Source: Shinella zoogloeoides | Lineage (GTDB): Bacteria; Pseudomonadota; Alphaproteobacteria; Rhizobiales; Rhizobiaceae | Assembly: GCF_030733845.1 (NCBI RefSeq) | Contig: NZ_CP132311.1 | Coordinates: 933,501-997,500 of the forward strand | DNA: 64,000 nt | Direction of reading: 5' to 3' | Shown here: piece by piece, positions 37,515-46,272 of the stretch | How positions within the stretch are numbered: position 1 is the first letter of the stretch | How the letters are laid out: every line of letters starts with the position of its first letter | The notes under the pieces: generated by a model | Seen by the model: the letters and a program-made list of their open reading frames with translations, nothing else | Databases searched by the model: none | What the model was told of the DNA's origin: nothing | Made by a program: the position numbers and the translations under genes

Positions 37515-38144
37515 ATGTCGATTTCCCGCCGCGGATTCCTGCTCGGCGCATCTGCACTGCTCGCGGGCTGCGCGACGAACGGCACCAGCGACCGCGCCAA
37601 CTACGGCGACCGCATGGACGAGAAGCACCCCCTGAAGGCGATGCCGCTCGACAAGATCAAGCCGGAGCTGCGCCGCCAGGAAGTCGCCTACGAGACCGGT
37701 CATGACGCGGGCACCATCGTCGTCGATACGCCGGCGCGCCGGCTCTATTACGTGCTCGGGGGCGGGCGGGCGATGCGCTACGGCATCGGCGTCGGCCGGC
37801 AGGGCTATTCGCTGGCCGGCAACGCCTATATCGGCCGCAAGGCCGAATGGCCGAGCTGGACGCCGACGCCGAACATGATCCGCCGCGATCCGAAGAAGAA
37901 CCTGAAATATGCAGGCGGCGTGCCCGGCGGCATCAACAACCCGCTCGGCGCCCGCGCCATCTACCTCTACCAGAACGGCAACGACACGATGTTCCGCATC
38001 CACGGCACCAACCAGCCGTGGTCGATCGGCGAGGCCATGTCGAGCGGCTGCGTGCGCATGCTCAACCACGACGTCATCGACCTCTACGCACGCGTGGAGG
38101 CGGGCGGGCGCGTGCACGTCATCCAGGGACGGCGCGAGGCCTGA
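37515..38144 (+). CDS. L,D-transpeptidase, secreted (YkuD domain)
   Basis: 209 aa. The start MSISRRGFLLGASALLAGCA combines a twin-arginine-like RR with a lipobox LAGC, so it is exported and possibly lipidated. The YkuD catalytic motif is present: HGTNQPW followed by SSGCVRM with nucleophile C179. These enzymes form 3-3 peptidoglycan cross-links or attach proteins to peptidoglycan; rhizobial cells use many. It stands alone between two terminators. Confidence 0.9.
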   Translation: MSISRRGFLLGASALLAGCATNGTSDRANYGDRMDEKHPLKAMPLDKIKPELRRQEVAYETGHDAGTIVVDTPARRLYYVLGGGRAMRYGIGVGRQGYSLAGNAYIGRKAEWPSWTPTPNMIRRDPKKNLKYAGGVPGGINNPLGARAIYLYQNGNDTMFRIHGTNQPWSIGEAMSSGCVRMLNHDVIDLYARVEAGGRVHVIQGRREA

Positions 38145-38171
38145 CCCCGCACAGCTTCTACACCATGTCGT

Positions 38172-38210
38172 AACGAGGCAAGGCCGGCGGATGCCGGCCT
38201 TTCTCGTTTT
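38172..38210 (+). terminator. Rho-independent terminator after the L,D-transpeptidase
   Basis: Inner stem AAGGCCGGC (38180-38188) / GCCGGCCTT (38193-38201), loop GGAT; outer stem AACGAG / CTCGTT (38172-38177, 38203-38208), then T residues. Strong hairpin 28 nt after the stop. Confidence 0.85.
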
Positions 38211-38500
38211 CCGGTTTGAAAAAGCTGAATTGTATCATACCATTGCCGGCGTGATCTGCGGCCTGGACAAAGTCGGGACGTTCCCGCGGATTTGATGGTT
38301 CCATGACGCATTGGGATCAATGGCAGACGCATTCGTACCGGCATTCGACCCGGCAGCTGCAAAAGTCGAGGATGCGGTATCGCGGAATCCACGGGGCCTT
38401 GCGCCTCTTCGGGACGGACCGCGCAAGATCACGAGTCCGGTGGCGGCGGTGCAGCGGGCTCGAACGGCATAACGACACCGCCGCAAATGAGGGAACGGAT
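38211..38500. other. Intergenic region upstream of the betaine-type ABC genes
   Basis: No credible gene. It holds CGGGA-CGT-TCCCG (38274-38286), a 13-bp perfect interrupted palindrome that may be an operator, and TTGAAA (38216-38221) as a weak -35 candidate. The long frame crossing here continues into the binding-protein gene but has no plausible upstream protein. Confidence 0.45.
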
Positions 38501-39499
38501 ATGAAACATCTTCTTGCTTCCACCTGCCTCGTCGCCGGCCTCATGGCCATGACGGGTGCGGCCCGCGCCGAATGCGGCGACCTGACCATCGCCAGCATGA
38601 ACTGGCAGAGCGCCGAGGTTCTCGCCGCGCTCGACAAGTTCATCCTGACCGAGGGCTACGGCTGCAACGCCGAGGTCATCGTCGGCGACACTGTTCCGAC
38701 CATCACCTCGATGATCGAGAAGGGCGAGCCGGACCTCGCACCGGAAGGCTGGGTCGATCTCCTGCCCGACGTCGTCAATCGCGGCATCGAGGAAGGCAAG
38801 CTGATCGGCGCGGCCGTGGCGCTGTCCGACGCTGCCGTCCAGGGCTGGTGGATCCCGAAATACATCGCCGACGCCAATCCCGAGATCAAGACGATCGACG
38901 ACGCGCTGAAGCACCCGGAACTGTTCCCCGATCCGGAAGACAAGTCGAAGGGCGCCGTGCACAACGGCCCGCAGGGTTGGGGCGGCACGGTCGTGACCAG
39001 CCAGCTCTACAAGGCCTATGGCGGCGAGGCGGCGAACTTCACGCTGGTCGATACCGGCTCTGCCGCCGGCCTCGACGGCTCGATCGCCAAGGCCTACGAG
39101 CGCAAGGAAGGCTGGGTCGGCTACTACTGGGCCCCGACGGCGCTGCTCGGCAAGTACGAGATGGTGAAGCTGGAGCACGGCGTGCCCTATGACGCGGCCG
39201 AGTGGAAGCGCTGCAACACGGTTGCCGATTGCCCGGATCCGAAGAAGAACGACTGGCCGAAGGACAAGGTCCAGACGCTGGTGACCAAGGCCTTCTCCGA
39301 ACGCGCCGGCGAGGATGTCATGGGCTACCTCAACAAGCGCGCCTGGTCGAACGACACGGTCAACAAGCTGATGGCCTGGATGACCGACAACCAGGCGAGC
39401 GGTGACGATGGCGCCAAGCACTTCCTGGAGGAGAACGAAGCCCTCTGGAAGGAATGGGTCTCGCCGGAAGCCGCCGAAAAGATCAAGGCAGCCCTCTGA
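38501..39499 (+). CDS. Glycine betaine/proline-type ABC substrate-binding protein
   Basis: 332 aa from MKHLLASTCLVAGLMAMTGA with cleavage after AARA. OpuAC fold; aromatic residues that cage quaternary ammonium groups are seen in MNWQSAE, EGWVDLL and QGWWIPKY. Periplasmic. The ribosome site GAGGGAAC and the signal peptide fix the start. A permease follows 165 nt later. Ligand (betaine, proline betaine, choline) cannot be decided. Confidence 0.85.
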   Translation: MKHLLASTCLVAGLMAMTGAARAECGDLTIASMNWQSAEVLAALDKFILTEGYGCNAEVIVGDTVPTITSMIEKGEPDLAPEGWVDLLPDVVNRGIEEGKLIGAAVALSDAAVQGWWIPKYIADANPEIKTIDDALKHPELFPDPEDKSKGAVHNGPQGWGGTVVTSQLYKAYGGEAANFTLVDTGSAAGLDGSIAKAYERKEGWVGYYWAPTALLGKYEMVKLEHGVPYDAAEWKRCNTVADCPDPKKNDWPKDKVQTLVTKAFSERAGEDVMGYLNKRAWSNDTVNKLMAWMTDNQASGDDGAKHFLEENEALWKEWVSPEAAEKIKAAL

Positions 39500-39664
39500 C
39501 CGCCTGATCGAGAAGGGGTGGCGCGTCTGTTCCGGCGCGCCGCCCTTCGCTTTCGTTTTAGCGCATGTCGTTGGCGCAAATCGATGCGCGTGTCCCGGCG
39601 GCATGCATCAGGGTTGGCTCAAATAATCCGGCGCAAGACCGGACGGAGCCGGAAGGGGATCGAT

Positions 39665-40552
39665 ATGGAATGGTTCACGAAATTTCCGACGATGGACGCG
39701 AATTCTTTGCGCGACCTGAAGAAGACGATCGACGAAGGATTTCGCACCTTCACCCGCGCCTATGGCGACGGCATCGAATCCGTCTTCGAGCCGCTGCAGC
39801 ATTTTCTCATCTGGTCCGAGCGTTTCATGACGCGCACGCCCTGGCCGATCATCCTCCTGCTGATCGCGCTCGTCGCCTGGTTCGCCAGCCGTAACTGGAA
39901 GATCGTCGCCGGCAGCATCGCCACCCTTCTCGTCATCGGTTACCTCGACATGTGGGACGATACGATGAAGACGGTCTCGATGATCTTCGTCTGTACGGTG
40001 CTGTCCATCGTCATCGGCATACCGATGGGCATTCTCATGGCGCGGTCCGACCGGGTGCAGAACGTGATCAATCCCGTGCTCGACGTCATGCAGACCATGC
40101 CGAGTTTCGTCTACCTGATCCCGGTCGTCATGCTGCTCGGCATCGGTAAGGTTCCCGGCCTCATCGCGGTGGTCATCTACGCCATTCCGCCGATGATCCG
40201 CCTCACCAATCTCGGCATCCGCCTCGTCGACAAGGACGTGCTGGAAGCCGCCGACGCCTTCGGGTCTTCGAGCTGGCAGAAGCTGAAGAACGTGCAGATG
40301 CCGCTGGCGCTTCCCACCATCATGGCCGGCATCAACCAGACGATCATGATGGCGCTCGCCATGGTCGTCATCGCCTCGATGATCGGCGTGCAGGGCCTCG
40401 GCCAGCCGGTGCTGAAGGCGATCTCGAACCAGTATTTCACGCTCGGCATCTTCAACGGGCTTGCCATCGTCGGCATCGCGATCATCTTCGACCGCGTCAG
40501 CCAGGCCTTCGGCAAGCGCCTGCAGAAGCACCGCGAGATCATCCACGGTTGA
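39665..40552 (+). CDS. Betaine/proline-type ABC permease
   Basis: 295 aa from the ATG at 39665 (MEWFTKFPTMDANSLRDLKK). Six or seven membrane segments; the BPD_transp_1 EAA loop appears as EAADAFGSSSWQKLKNVQMP. It forms the channel for the adjacent binding protein, as in ProW/OpuAB. No ATPase gene follows: the next gene is an unrelated transporter on the other strand, after a terminator. The ATPase must be supplied from elsewhere in the genome. Confidence 0.87.
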   Translation: MEWFTKFPTMDANSLRDLKKTIDEGFRTFTRAYGDGIESVFEPLQHFLIWSERFMTRTPWPIILLLIALVAWFASRNWKIVAGSIATLLVIGYLDMWDDTMKTVSMIFVCTVLSIVIGIPMGILMARSDRVQNVINPVLDVMQTMPSFVYLIPVVMLLGIGKVPGLIAVVIYAIPPMIRLTNLGIRLVDKDVLEAADAFGSSSWQKLKNVQMPLALPTIMAGINQTIMMALAMVVIASMIGVQGLGQPVLKAISNQYFTLGIFNGLAIVGIAIIFDRVSQAFGKRLQKHREIIHG

Positions 40553-40571
40553 TCGAAAGCGCGACGACGCT

Positions 40572-40610
40572 AAAGGGCGCCCCGGTGAAAACCGCGGGCG
40601 CCCTTTGTCT
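40572..40610 (+). terminator. Rho-independent terminator after the ABC permease
   Basis: Stem AAAGGGCGCCC (40572-40582) / GGGCGCCCTTT (40596-40606), with an inner CGGT-GAAA-ACCG tetraloop stem, then TGTCTTT. Strong; it could also serve the convergent DMT gene, whose stop is at 40618. Confidence 0.85.
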
Positions 40611-40617
40611 TTAGGGA

Positions 40618-41526
40618 TCAGTGTTTCGGCGAGAAGATGCCGGTGGAGAGCGCGACGCCGCCGCCGACGACGAGCGCGGCGACGATTTCCGCCGGCCCGA
40701 AGCTTTCGCCGAGGAAGAATGCACCGCCGAGCGTCGCCAGAACCGGCGTGATGGCGGTGAAGGCCGCGGCCTGGCTGCTGCCGAGCGCCCTGATCGCCGT
40801 GCCGTAGGCGAAGGTGGCGACGAGGCCGGAAAGGATGCCCTGGCTGGTGACCTGGAGCGCAAGGTCGGGCAGGGAGGCTTCGGCAAGGTGCGTGCCGAAG
40901 AGCGCGGCCAGCACGAGATGGATCAGGAACGACCAGACGGCGATGATGGCGGCGCCTTCGAGGGCGGAGAGCCCCGAGCGGCGGAAGGCGTGGGTGAAGC
41001 CGGCCCAGAGAATGGCGCCGACAGGCAGCAGCACGAAGCCGGTTGCCGTCATGCCGCTCTTGAACATGCTGGCGGCCAGCAGGATCGCGACGCCGGCAAC
41101 GATGGCGCCAAGGCCGGCAAGGCGCATGCGATCCGGCCGCTCGCCGAACAGCGCGATGCCGATGACGGCGGTCGCCAGCGGCAGCGAGCCGCCGAGCAGG
41201 ATGCCGCCGGGCGCGGCCGGCGTGACGTGCAGCGCGGCGGCCGTCACCTGGAAGAACACCGCCCCGGCGCCCGCCACCATGACGACGACAAGCTTGACCG
41301 GCACGCCCTTGGGCAGAAGCCCGGTGCGCAGCCAGATCGGCGCCAGCAGGATGGCCGGTACGCCATAGCGGATAAGGCCGATATCGATGGTGCCGAGCGG
41401 GGTTGCAGCCGTGTGGCGCGTCGCCAGCACCCAAAGCGCCCAGATCAGCACGGTGACCACCGCGCCCGCATAGCCGGCGATGAGCGGATTGGATTTTTCT
41501 TCGGAGGAGAGCGAGATCATGGCCAT
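40618..41526 (-). CDS. EamA/DMT-family transporter
   Basis: 302 aa from the ATG at 41526, which has AAAGGA seven nt upstream. Ten hydrophobic segments in two EamA repeats. It is divergent from an Lrp/AsnC regulator, a common pairing for amino-acid exporters, so efflux of an amino acid is a reasonable guess. Substrate not determinable. Confidence 0.8.
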   Translation of the reverse strand: MAMISLSSEEKSNPLIAGYAGAVVTVLIWALWVLATRHTAATPLGTIDIGLIRYGVPAILLAPIWLRTGLLPKGVPVKLVVVMVAGAGAVFFQVTAAALHVTPAAPGGILLGGSLPLATAVIGIALFGERPDRMRLAGLGAIVAGVAILLAASMFKSGMTATGFVLLPVGAILWAGFTHAFRRSGLSALEGAAIIAVWSFLIHLVLAALFGTHLAEASLPDLALQVTSQGILSGLVATFAYGTAIRALGSSQAAAFTAITPVLATLGGAFFLGESFGPAEIVAALVVGGGVALSTGIFSPKH

Positions 41527-41626
41527 GGCGACATCCTTTCTGGGTGCGGCGCAATTCATGGCCGTAATTTAGCGCCGGATGACCTGGCATGTCCTTGCGA
41601 GTTGTGCCTAAAATGACATACTCTGC

Positions 41627-41638
41627 GCATGATCATGC
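41627..41638. promoter_or_regulatory. GCATGATCATGC palindrome, likely Lrp/AsnC operator
   Basis: A 12-bp perfect palindrome in the 139-nt gap between the divergent exporter and the Lrp-type regulator, 27 nt before the regulator start. Position suits autoregulation. Confidence 0.45.
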
Positions 41639-41665
41639 CAATCAGGTCGTAGAAAGTTTTCGAAT

Positions 41666-42136
41666 ATGCCAAACCTTGATAAATTCGATATCGCCATCCT
41701 GAAGGTGCTGCAGGAGGATGCGCGCGCGACCAATGTGGAGATCGCCGAGCGGGTGAACCTTTCGCCGTCGCCCTGCCTGCGCCGTATCCGCAATCTTGAG
41801 AAATCCGGCGTGCTGCGCGGCTACCGCGCCGATATCGATCGCAAGGAAGTCGGCCTTGGTCTGACCGTCTTCGTGGAAATCAAGGTGGGGCACCACAGCC
41901 GGGAAAATGCGATGGCGCAGCAGGAGGCGCTGCTCGCCGTGCCGGAGGTCGTCTCGTGTTTCCTGATCTCCGGCAATGCGGATTTCCTGGCGGAAGTGGT
42001 GGTGGAGGATCTGGCCGGCTATGAAAAGCTGCTGACGGAAACCCTGCTGACCATGCCCGGCGTCACCGATATCCGATCCAACTTCGCGATCCGCAGCATC
42101 AAGACCGGCGGCCCGCTGAAACTGCCGACGTTGTAG
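41666..42136 (+). CDS. Lrp/AsnC-family transcriptional regulator
   Basis: 156 aa. N-terminal HTH (DKFDIAILKVLQEDARATNV, then VEIAERVNLSPSPCLRRIRN) and C-terminal ligand-binding RAM domain (PEVVSCFLISGNADFLAEVV). Probably controls the divergent DMT exporter and itself in response to an amino acid. Confidence 0.88.
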   Translation: MPNLDKFDIAILKVLQEDARATNVEIAERVNLSPSPCLRRIRNLEKSGVLRGYRADIDRKEVGLGLTVFVEIKVGHHSRENAMAQQEALLAVPEVVSCFLISGNADFLAEVVVEDLAGYEKLLTETLLTMPGVTDIRSNFAIRSIKTGGPLKLPTL

Positions 42137-42207
42137 CGAAGACTCCCACCGCAACCCACCGGCCGTTTCGCCGGCGGGCTGAGGTGGCTCGTCAGGAGGG
42201 CAGCGGG

Positions 42208-43221
42208 TCAGAACCCTTCGAGCACCAGCTTGCCGCGCGTGCGCCCGCTCTCGTCCATCGCATGGGCCTTCCGCAGGTTCGCGGCATCGATCGTGCCGAC
42301 CGTCTCGGCGAGCGTCGTGCGGATGCTGCCCGCATCCACGAGGCGCGAGACCTCGTTCAACAGCCGGTGCTGCTCGATCATGTCGGGCGTCTGGAAGAGC
42401 GACCGGGTGAACATCAGCTCCCAGTGGGTCGAGACGGCCTTGCGCTTGAAGGGCATGACGTCGAGCGTCGTCGGATCGTCGATCAGCCCGAATCGGCCCT
42501 GCGGCGCGATGGCCTCGACGATGGCGCCGAAATGGTCCTGCGTGTTGGTCGTCGAGAAGACGAAGGCCGGCGCGCCGATGCCGAGCGCGGCGACCTCGCC
42601 GGCCAGCGGCCTGCTGTGATCGACGACATGGTGTGCGCCGAGGCTCTTCACCCATTCTGCCGTCTCCGGCCGCGAGGCGGTCGCGATGACGGTAAGCTTG
42701 GTCAGGCTGCGGGCGAGCTGCACCGCGATGGAGCCGACGCCGCCCGCGCCGCCGATGATGAGGATGGCATTGGCCGCGCCCGGCACGCTGTCGCGCACTT
42801 TCAGCCGGTCGAACAGCATTTCCCAGGCGGTGATCGCCGTCAGCGGCAGCGCGGCCGCGGCGGCGAAATCGAGCGAGGCGGGCTTGCGGCCGACGATGCG
42901 TTCGTCGACCAGATGGAATTCGGAATTGGTGCCGGGGCGGTCGATGGCGCCGGCGTAGAACACCGCATCGCCCTCCTTGAACAGGGTGGCCTCCGGCCCG
43001 GCCGCCTTCACGATCCCGGCCGCGTCGAAGCCGAGCACCCGCCAGCCGCCATCGGCCGGCGCAGCGTTGCGGCGCAGCTTCGTATCGACCGGGTTGACGG
43101 AAACGGCCCTGATTTCGACCAGCAGGTCGCGGCCTTTCGGCTCGGGCGTCGGCAGCTCGATATCGACGAGGGCGGTGTCAGAGGTGATGGCCTGCGGGGT
43201 CTGGTAGGCGATGGCGCGCAT
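42208..43221 (-). CDS. Zinc-type alcohol dehydrogenase / quinone oxidoreductase-like protein (MDR)
   Basis: 337 aa. GroES-like N-terminal half and NADPH-binding Rossmann half with ILIIGGAGGVGSIAVQLA. The structural-zinc cysteines and catalytic Cys/His of true zinc enzymes are absent, as in quinone oxidoreductases. It is divergent from an HxlR-type regulator, an arrangement known for quinone- or aldehyde-responsive qor/yodB-like systems. Likely detoxifies reactive carbonyls or quinones using NADPH. Confidence 0.82.
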   Translation of the reverse strand: MRAIAYQTPQAITSDTALVDIELPTPEPKGRDLLVEIRAVSVNPVDTKLRRNAAPADGGWRVLGFDAAGIVKAAGPEATLFKEGDAVFYAGAIDRPGTNSEFHLVDERIVGRKPASLDFAAAAALPLTAITAWEMLFDRLKVRDSVPGAANAILIIGGAGGVGSIAVQLARSLTKLTVIATASRPETAEWVKSLGAHHVVDHSRPLAGEVAALGIGAPAFVFSTTNTQDHFGAIVEAIAPQGRFGLIDDPTTLDVMPFKRKAVSTHWELMFTRSLFQTPDMIEQHRLLNEVSRLVDAGSIRTTLAETVGTIDAANLRKAHAMDESGRTRGKLVLEGF

Positions 43222-43301
43222 CGGGATCTCCTTTCGCGTTGAATGGAGACTAGATGAAGGGTAGCGTCATGTTACGCAAGAATGCACAAATAGTGTTCAT
43301 A

Positions 43302-43317
43302 GTATCGAAAAGGATAC
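43302..43317. promoter_or_regulatory. Probable HxlR operator GTATC-N6-GATAC
   Basis: Perfect 5-bp inverted repeat six nt before the HxlR-type start and about 80 nt upstream of the divergent oxidoreductase. HxlR regulators bind such short dyads. Inferred. Confidence 0.45.
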
Positions 43318-43322
43318 CGTCT

Positions 43323-43727
43323 ATGTCCCGCCCGCGCGCCAAGCTCACCAGCAATTTCCCGGGCTGCCCGGTCGAATCGACGCTCTCCTTCCTCGATGGC
43401 AAATGGAAGGGCGTGATCCTGTTTCACCTGATGGACGGCAAGCTGCGCTTCAATGAACTGCGCCGCAAGCTGCCGAGCATTACGCAGCGCATGCTGACCA
43501 AGCAGCTACGCGAGCTGGAGGAGGTGGGCATTCTCTCGCGCACGGTGTTTCCCGTCGTTCCGCCCCGCGTCGATTACGAACTGACGGCTGCCGGCCATAG
43601 CCTGGAGCCCGTCGTCCGCGCGCTTGCGGCCTGGGGCGCCAGGAACGTCGTCTGCGAAGACGGCCAAAACCGCATCCGCCTTGCCGATGAAACGAAAACG
43701 GCGTCCCCCGGAAGGGACGCCGCCTGA
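43323..43727 (+). CDS. HxlR-family transcriptional regulator
   Basis: 134 aa from the ATG at 43323 (AAGGA upstream); an in-frame ATG at 43254 would put the candidate operator inside the gene and is less likely. Winged helix: LSFLDGKWKGVILFHLMDGK, LRFNELRRKLPSITQRMLTK. The conserved N-terminal cysteine (NFPGCPVEST) is the redox/electrophile sensor of YodB/QorR-type members. Probably represses the divergent quinone oxidoreductase-like gene. Its 3' end overlaps the hairpin that ends the MFS transcript. Confidence 0.87.
   Translation: MSRPRAKLTSNFPGCPVESTLSFLDGKWKGVILFHLMDGKLRFNELRRKLPSITQRMLTKQLRELEEVGILSRTVFPVVPPRVDYELTAAGHSLEPVVRALAAWGARNVVCEDGQNRIRLADETKTASPGRDAA
43695..43722 (-). terminator. 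Terminator of the MFS gene, embedded in the HxlR gene end
   Basis: Arms CGGCGTCCC (43699-43707) and GGGACGCCG (43714-43722), 6-nt loop. Read on the minus strand it is followed by TTTT, fitting a rho-independent stop for the MFS gene whose stop is at 43747. The hairpin lies in the last codons of the HxlR gene. Confidence 0.75.
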
Positions 43728-43746
43728 TCTCCTGAATTTCCGGCCG

Positions 43747-44985
43747 TTATTCCGCCGGGCAGACGGGCGTTTCCGCGCGGTCCATCTTTTCCAGCGTCAG
43801 GGAGAGAAGGAAGACGCCGAAGCCGACGACGGCCGTCGCCGCACCGACGAAGCCCATCGAACCGTAGCCATAACCCGCGCTGATCGCCATGCCGCCGAAG
43901 AGGGCGCCGAGCGCGTTGGCGACGTTGAAGGCCGAGTGGTTGAGCGCGGCGGCAAGCGTCTGCGCATTGCCGGCAACGTCCATCAGGCGCGTCTGGAGCG
44001 CCGGGCCGACGACGAAGCTGCAGCCGATCAGGAAACAGCAGAGGCCGAGCAGGACGGGATTGTTCGCCGTCAGCGACAGGCTGACCAGCACGAAGAAGTA
44101 AAGCACCAGCGACCAGCCGATCGTGCGCATCAGCGAGAGGTCTGCGAGCTTGGCGCCGAAGATGTTGCCGATGATCATGCCGAAGCCGAAGATCGCCATG
44201 AACACCGGCACCATGCCGACATTGAGGCCGGCGACCTCCGTGACGATAGGCGAAATGTAGGTGAAGACGGCGAACATGCCGCAGAAGCCGGTCGCGGCGA
44301 TGCCGAGCGTCAGCCAAACCTGCTTGCGCTTGAGGGCGGAAAGCTCGGTCAGGGCATTGATGCCCTTCGGCGCCTTGTCGCGCGGCAGGAAGATGGCGAT
44401 CAGCCCAACCGTCAGGAGCCCCGTGATGCCGACGGCGACGAACATGTACTGCCAGTCGAGCAACTGGCCGAAGAACGCGGCGAGCGGCGTGCCGATCAGC
44501 GTGGCGACCGTGAGGCCGAGCATGACCTTGCCGACCGCCTGCGTGCGCTTGTTGACCGGGACCATCGAGGCGGCAACCAGGGCGGCGACGCCGAAATAGG
44601 CGCCGTGCGGCAGGCCCGAGAGGAAGCGGAAGAGCATGAAGCTCTCGAAGGTCGGCGCGACGGCGCTGGCAAGGTTGCCGAGCGCGAAAAGTCCCATCAG
44701 CACCAGAAGCAGGTCGCGGCGGCGGTAGCGCGCGCCAATGACGGCGATGATCGGTGCCCCCACCACGACGCCGAACGCATAGGCGCTGATGACGTAGCCG
44801 GCCTGGGCGGTCGTCACGCCGAAGGTGGTCGCGACATCCGGCAAGAGGCCCATGATGGCGAATTCGCCGGTGCCGATGCCGAAGCTGCCGACGGCGAGCG
44901 CCAGGATGATCAGGGTGACGGTGAGCGCTGCAAGCGGCGGCTGCCCGGAGGAGAGGGCGGCGTTGGACAGGGGATGTTCGGACAC
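43747..44985 (-). CDS. MFS transporter, AraJ-like efflux type
   Basis: 412 aa from a GTG at 44985 (VSEHPLSNAALSS), with CGGAG eight nt upstream; the ATG of the longer frame lies in a hydrophilic stretch lacking homologous character. Twelve membrane segments. LALAVGSFGIGTGEFAIMGL followed by LPDVATTFGV is the signature of the AraJ/YdhP-type drug and sugar efflux group. Substrate unknown. Confidence 0.82.
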   Translation of the reverse strand: MSEHPLSNAALSSGQPPLAALTVTLIILALAVGSFGIGTGEFAIMGLLPDVATTFGVTTAQAGYVISAYAFGVVVGAPIIAVIGARYRRRDLLLVLMGLFALGNLASAVAPTFESFMLFRFLSGLPHGAYFGVAALVAASMVPVNKRTQAVGKVMLGLTVATLIGTPLAAFFGQLLDWQYMFVAVGITGLLTVGLIAIFLPRDKAPKGINALTELSALKRKQVWLTLGIAATGFCGMFAVFTYISPIVTEVAGLNVGMVPVFMAIFGFGMIIGNIFGAKLADLSLMRTIGWSLVLYFFVLVSLSLTANNPVLLGLCCFLIGCSFVVGPALQTRLMDVAGNAQTLAAALNHSAFNVANALGALFGGMAISAGYGYGSMGFVGAATAVVGFGVFLLSLTLEKMDRAETPVCPAE

Positions 44986-45328
44986 GGGGTGGCTCCGCAA
45001 GAGGTGGCCCACGCGCGAAAAACCAGCGACGGACCCGGCACGGGCGGCCACTCCTCCTGGCTGCTGATGCGGTATGGTCCGGCCGGAATGGCCACGATGG
45101 GGAAAATACGACGCGGCCGGCCGGCGCACTCCCGACGCAGGCGACCGGGCGGCAATATAGCAGAGTGGCGGGCGCTGCCTACTCCGATTTTTCACCTCAC
45201 CCGAATTTGCCCCGCTCACGATTTATTGCGCCCTGTTGCGCGCGCGCCTGTGAATTGCCGCTTTCTCGACTATCTAATGGATCGATAGCCACCTTCAGGC
45301 GTTCCCGACCGTCACGCGGAGTATGTGA
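44986..45328. other. Divergent intergenic region, MFS / lipid kinase
   Basis: 343 nt with no credible gene. A TATC-N9-GATA dyad (around 45272-45289) is the only regular element I notice. Both divergent promoters should lie here, but I cannot place them with confidence. Confidence 0.4.
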
Positions 45329-46267
45329 ATGCGAGTTCAGGCGATTTTCAACAGGGACGGGGGGACGTTCCGCACCACCGACATGGATGCCTATGCCCGC
45401 CATGCGGAAGAGGTATTCTCGAAAGCGGGGCACCACCTCGATTGCGATATCGTAGAAGGAGCCGATATCGAGATGGCGCTGCGCCGCTGCGCGGATCGCA
45501 CGGATCTCGACGCGATGCTCGCGGGTGGCGGCGACGGCACGGTCTCGGCTGCGGCCGGCCTTGCCTGGCAGAGCAAGATGCCGCTCGGCATCGTGCCGGC
45601 GGGCACGATGAACCTTTTCGCCCGCTCGCTGAACATTCCGCTCGATATCTGGCAGGCGATCGACGCGCTGGCGGACGGCGACATCGCCGCCGCCGATATC
45701 GGCACGGCGGATGACCGCGCCTTCGTGCACCAGTTTTCCGCGGGCCTTCATGCCCGCATGGTGCGCCTGCGCAACGCGATGACTTATCGCTCGCGCGTCG
45801 GCAAGATCGCGGCCAACACCCGCGCCGCCTTCGGCGTCATCCTCGATCCGCCGGAATTCGAGGTGGAGTTCAACGTGGATGGCGTCGAGGAGCACCGCAA
45901 GGTCTCCGCCATCAACGTCTCGAACAACCGCTTCGGCGAGAATGGCCTTCTCTATGCCGACGACCTCACGGGCGGCCATCTCGGCTTCTATACGACCAAG
46001 CCCCTGAAGCCGGCCGGCGTCGCGAAGCTCGCCTTCGACATCCTGCGCGGCAAGCTGCGCGAGAATGCCGACGTCACGGAAATGACCGGCACGGCCGTGG
46101 ACCTGCATTTCCCGCGCGTCGACCGGGCGATCAACTGCGTGATCGACGGCGAATTGCTGCCGATGGACCGCGACGTGTCGATCCGGCTGCATCCGGGCGA
46201 ATTGAAGGTGATCGTGCCGAAGGTGCAGGCAAAGAACATGGCGACGGCCGAACCGGCTGCCGCCTGA
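45329..46267 (+). CDS. Diacylglycerol kinase-family lipid kinase
   Basis: 312 aa. The catalytic GGGDGT motif is at about residues 66-71 (MLAGGGDGTVSAAAGLAWQS), then PLGIVPAGTMNLFARSL, the phosphate loop of the DAGK domain. The C-terminal beta domain ends with VIDGELLPMDRDVSIRLHPG. Related to YegS/BmrU; substrate could be diacylglycerol, ceramide or undecaprenol-type lipid. Convergent with the glutamine synthetase-like gene, 5 nt away. Confidence 0.87.
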   Translation: MRVQAIFNRDGGTFRTTDMDAYARHAEEVFSKAGHHLDCDIVEGADIEMALRRCADRTDLDAMLAGGGDGTVSAAAGLAWQSKMPLGIVPAGTMNLFARSLNIPLDIWQAIDALADGDIAAADIGTADDRAFVHQFSAGLHARMVRLRNAMTYRSRVGKIAANTRAAFGVILDPPEFEVEFNVDGVEEHRKVSAINVSNNRFGENGLLYADDLTGGHLGFYTTKPLKPAGVAKLAFDILRGKLRENADVTEMTGTAVDLHFPRVDRAINCVIDGELLPMDRDVSIRLHPGELKVIVPKVQAKNMATAEPAAA

Positions 46268-46272
46268 GCCGG

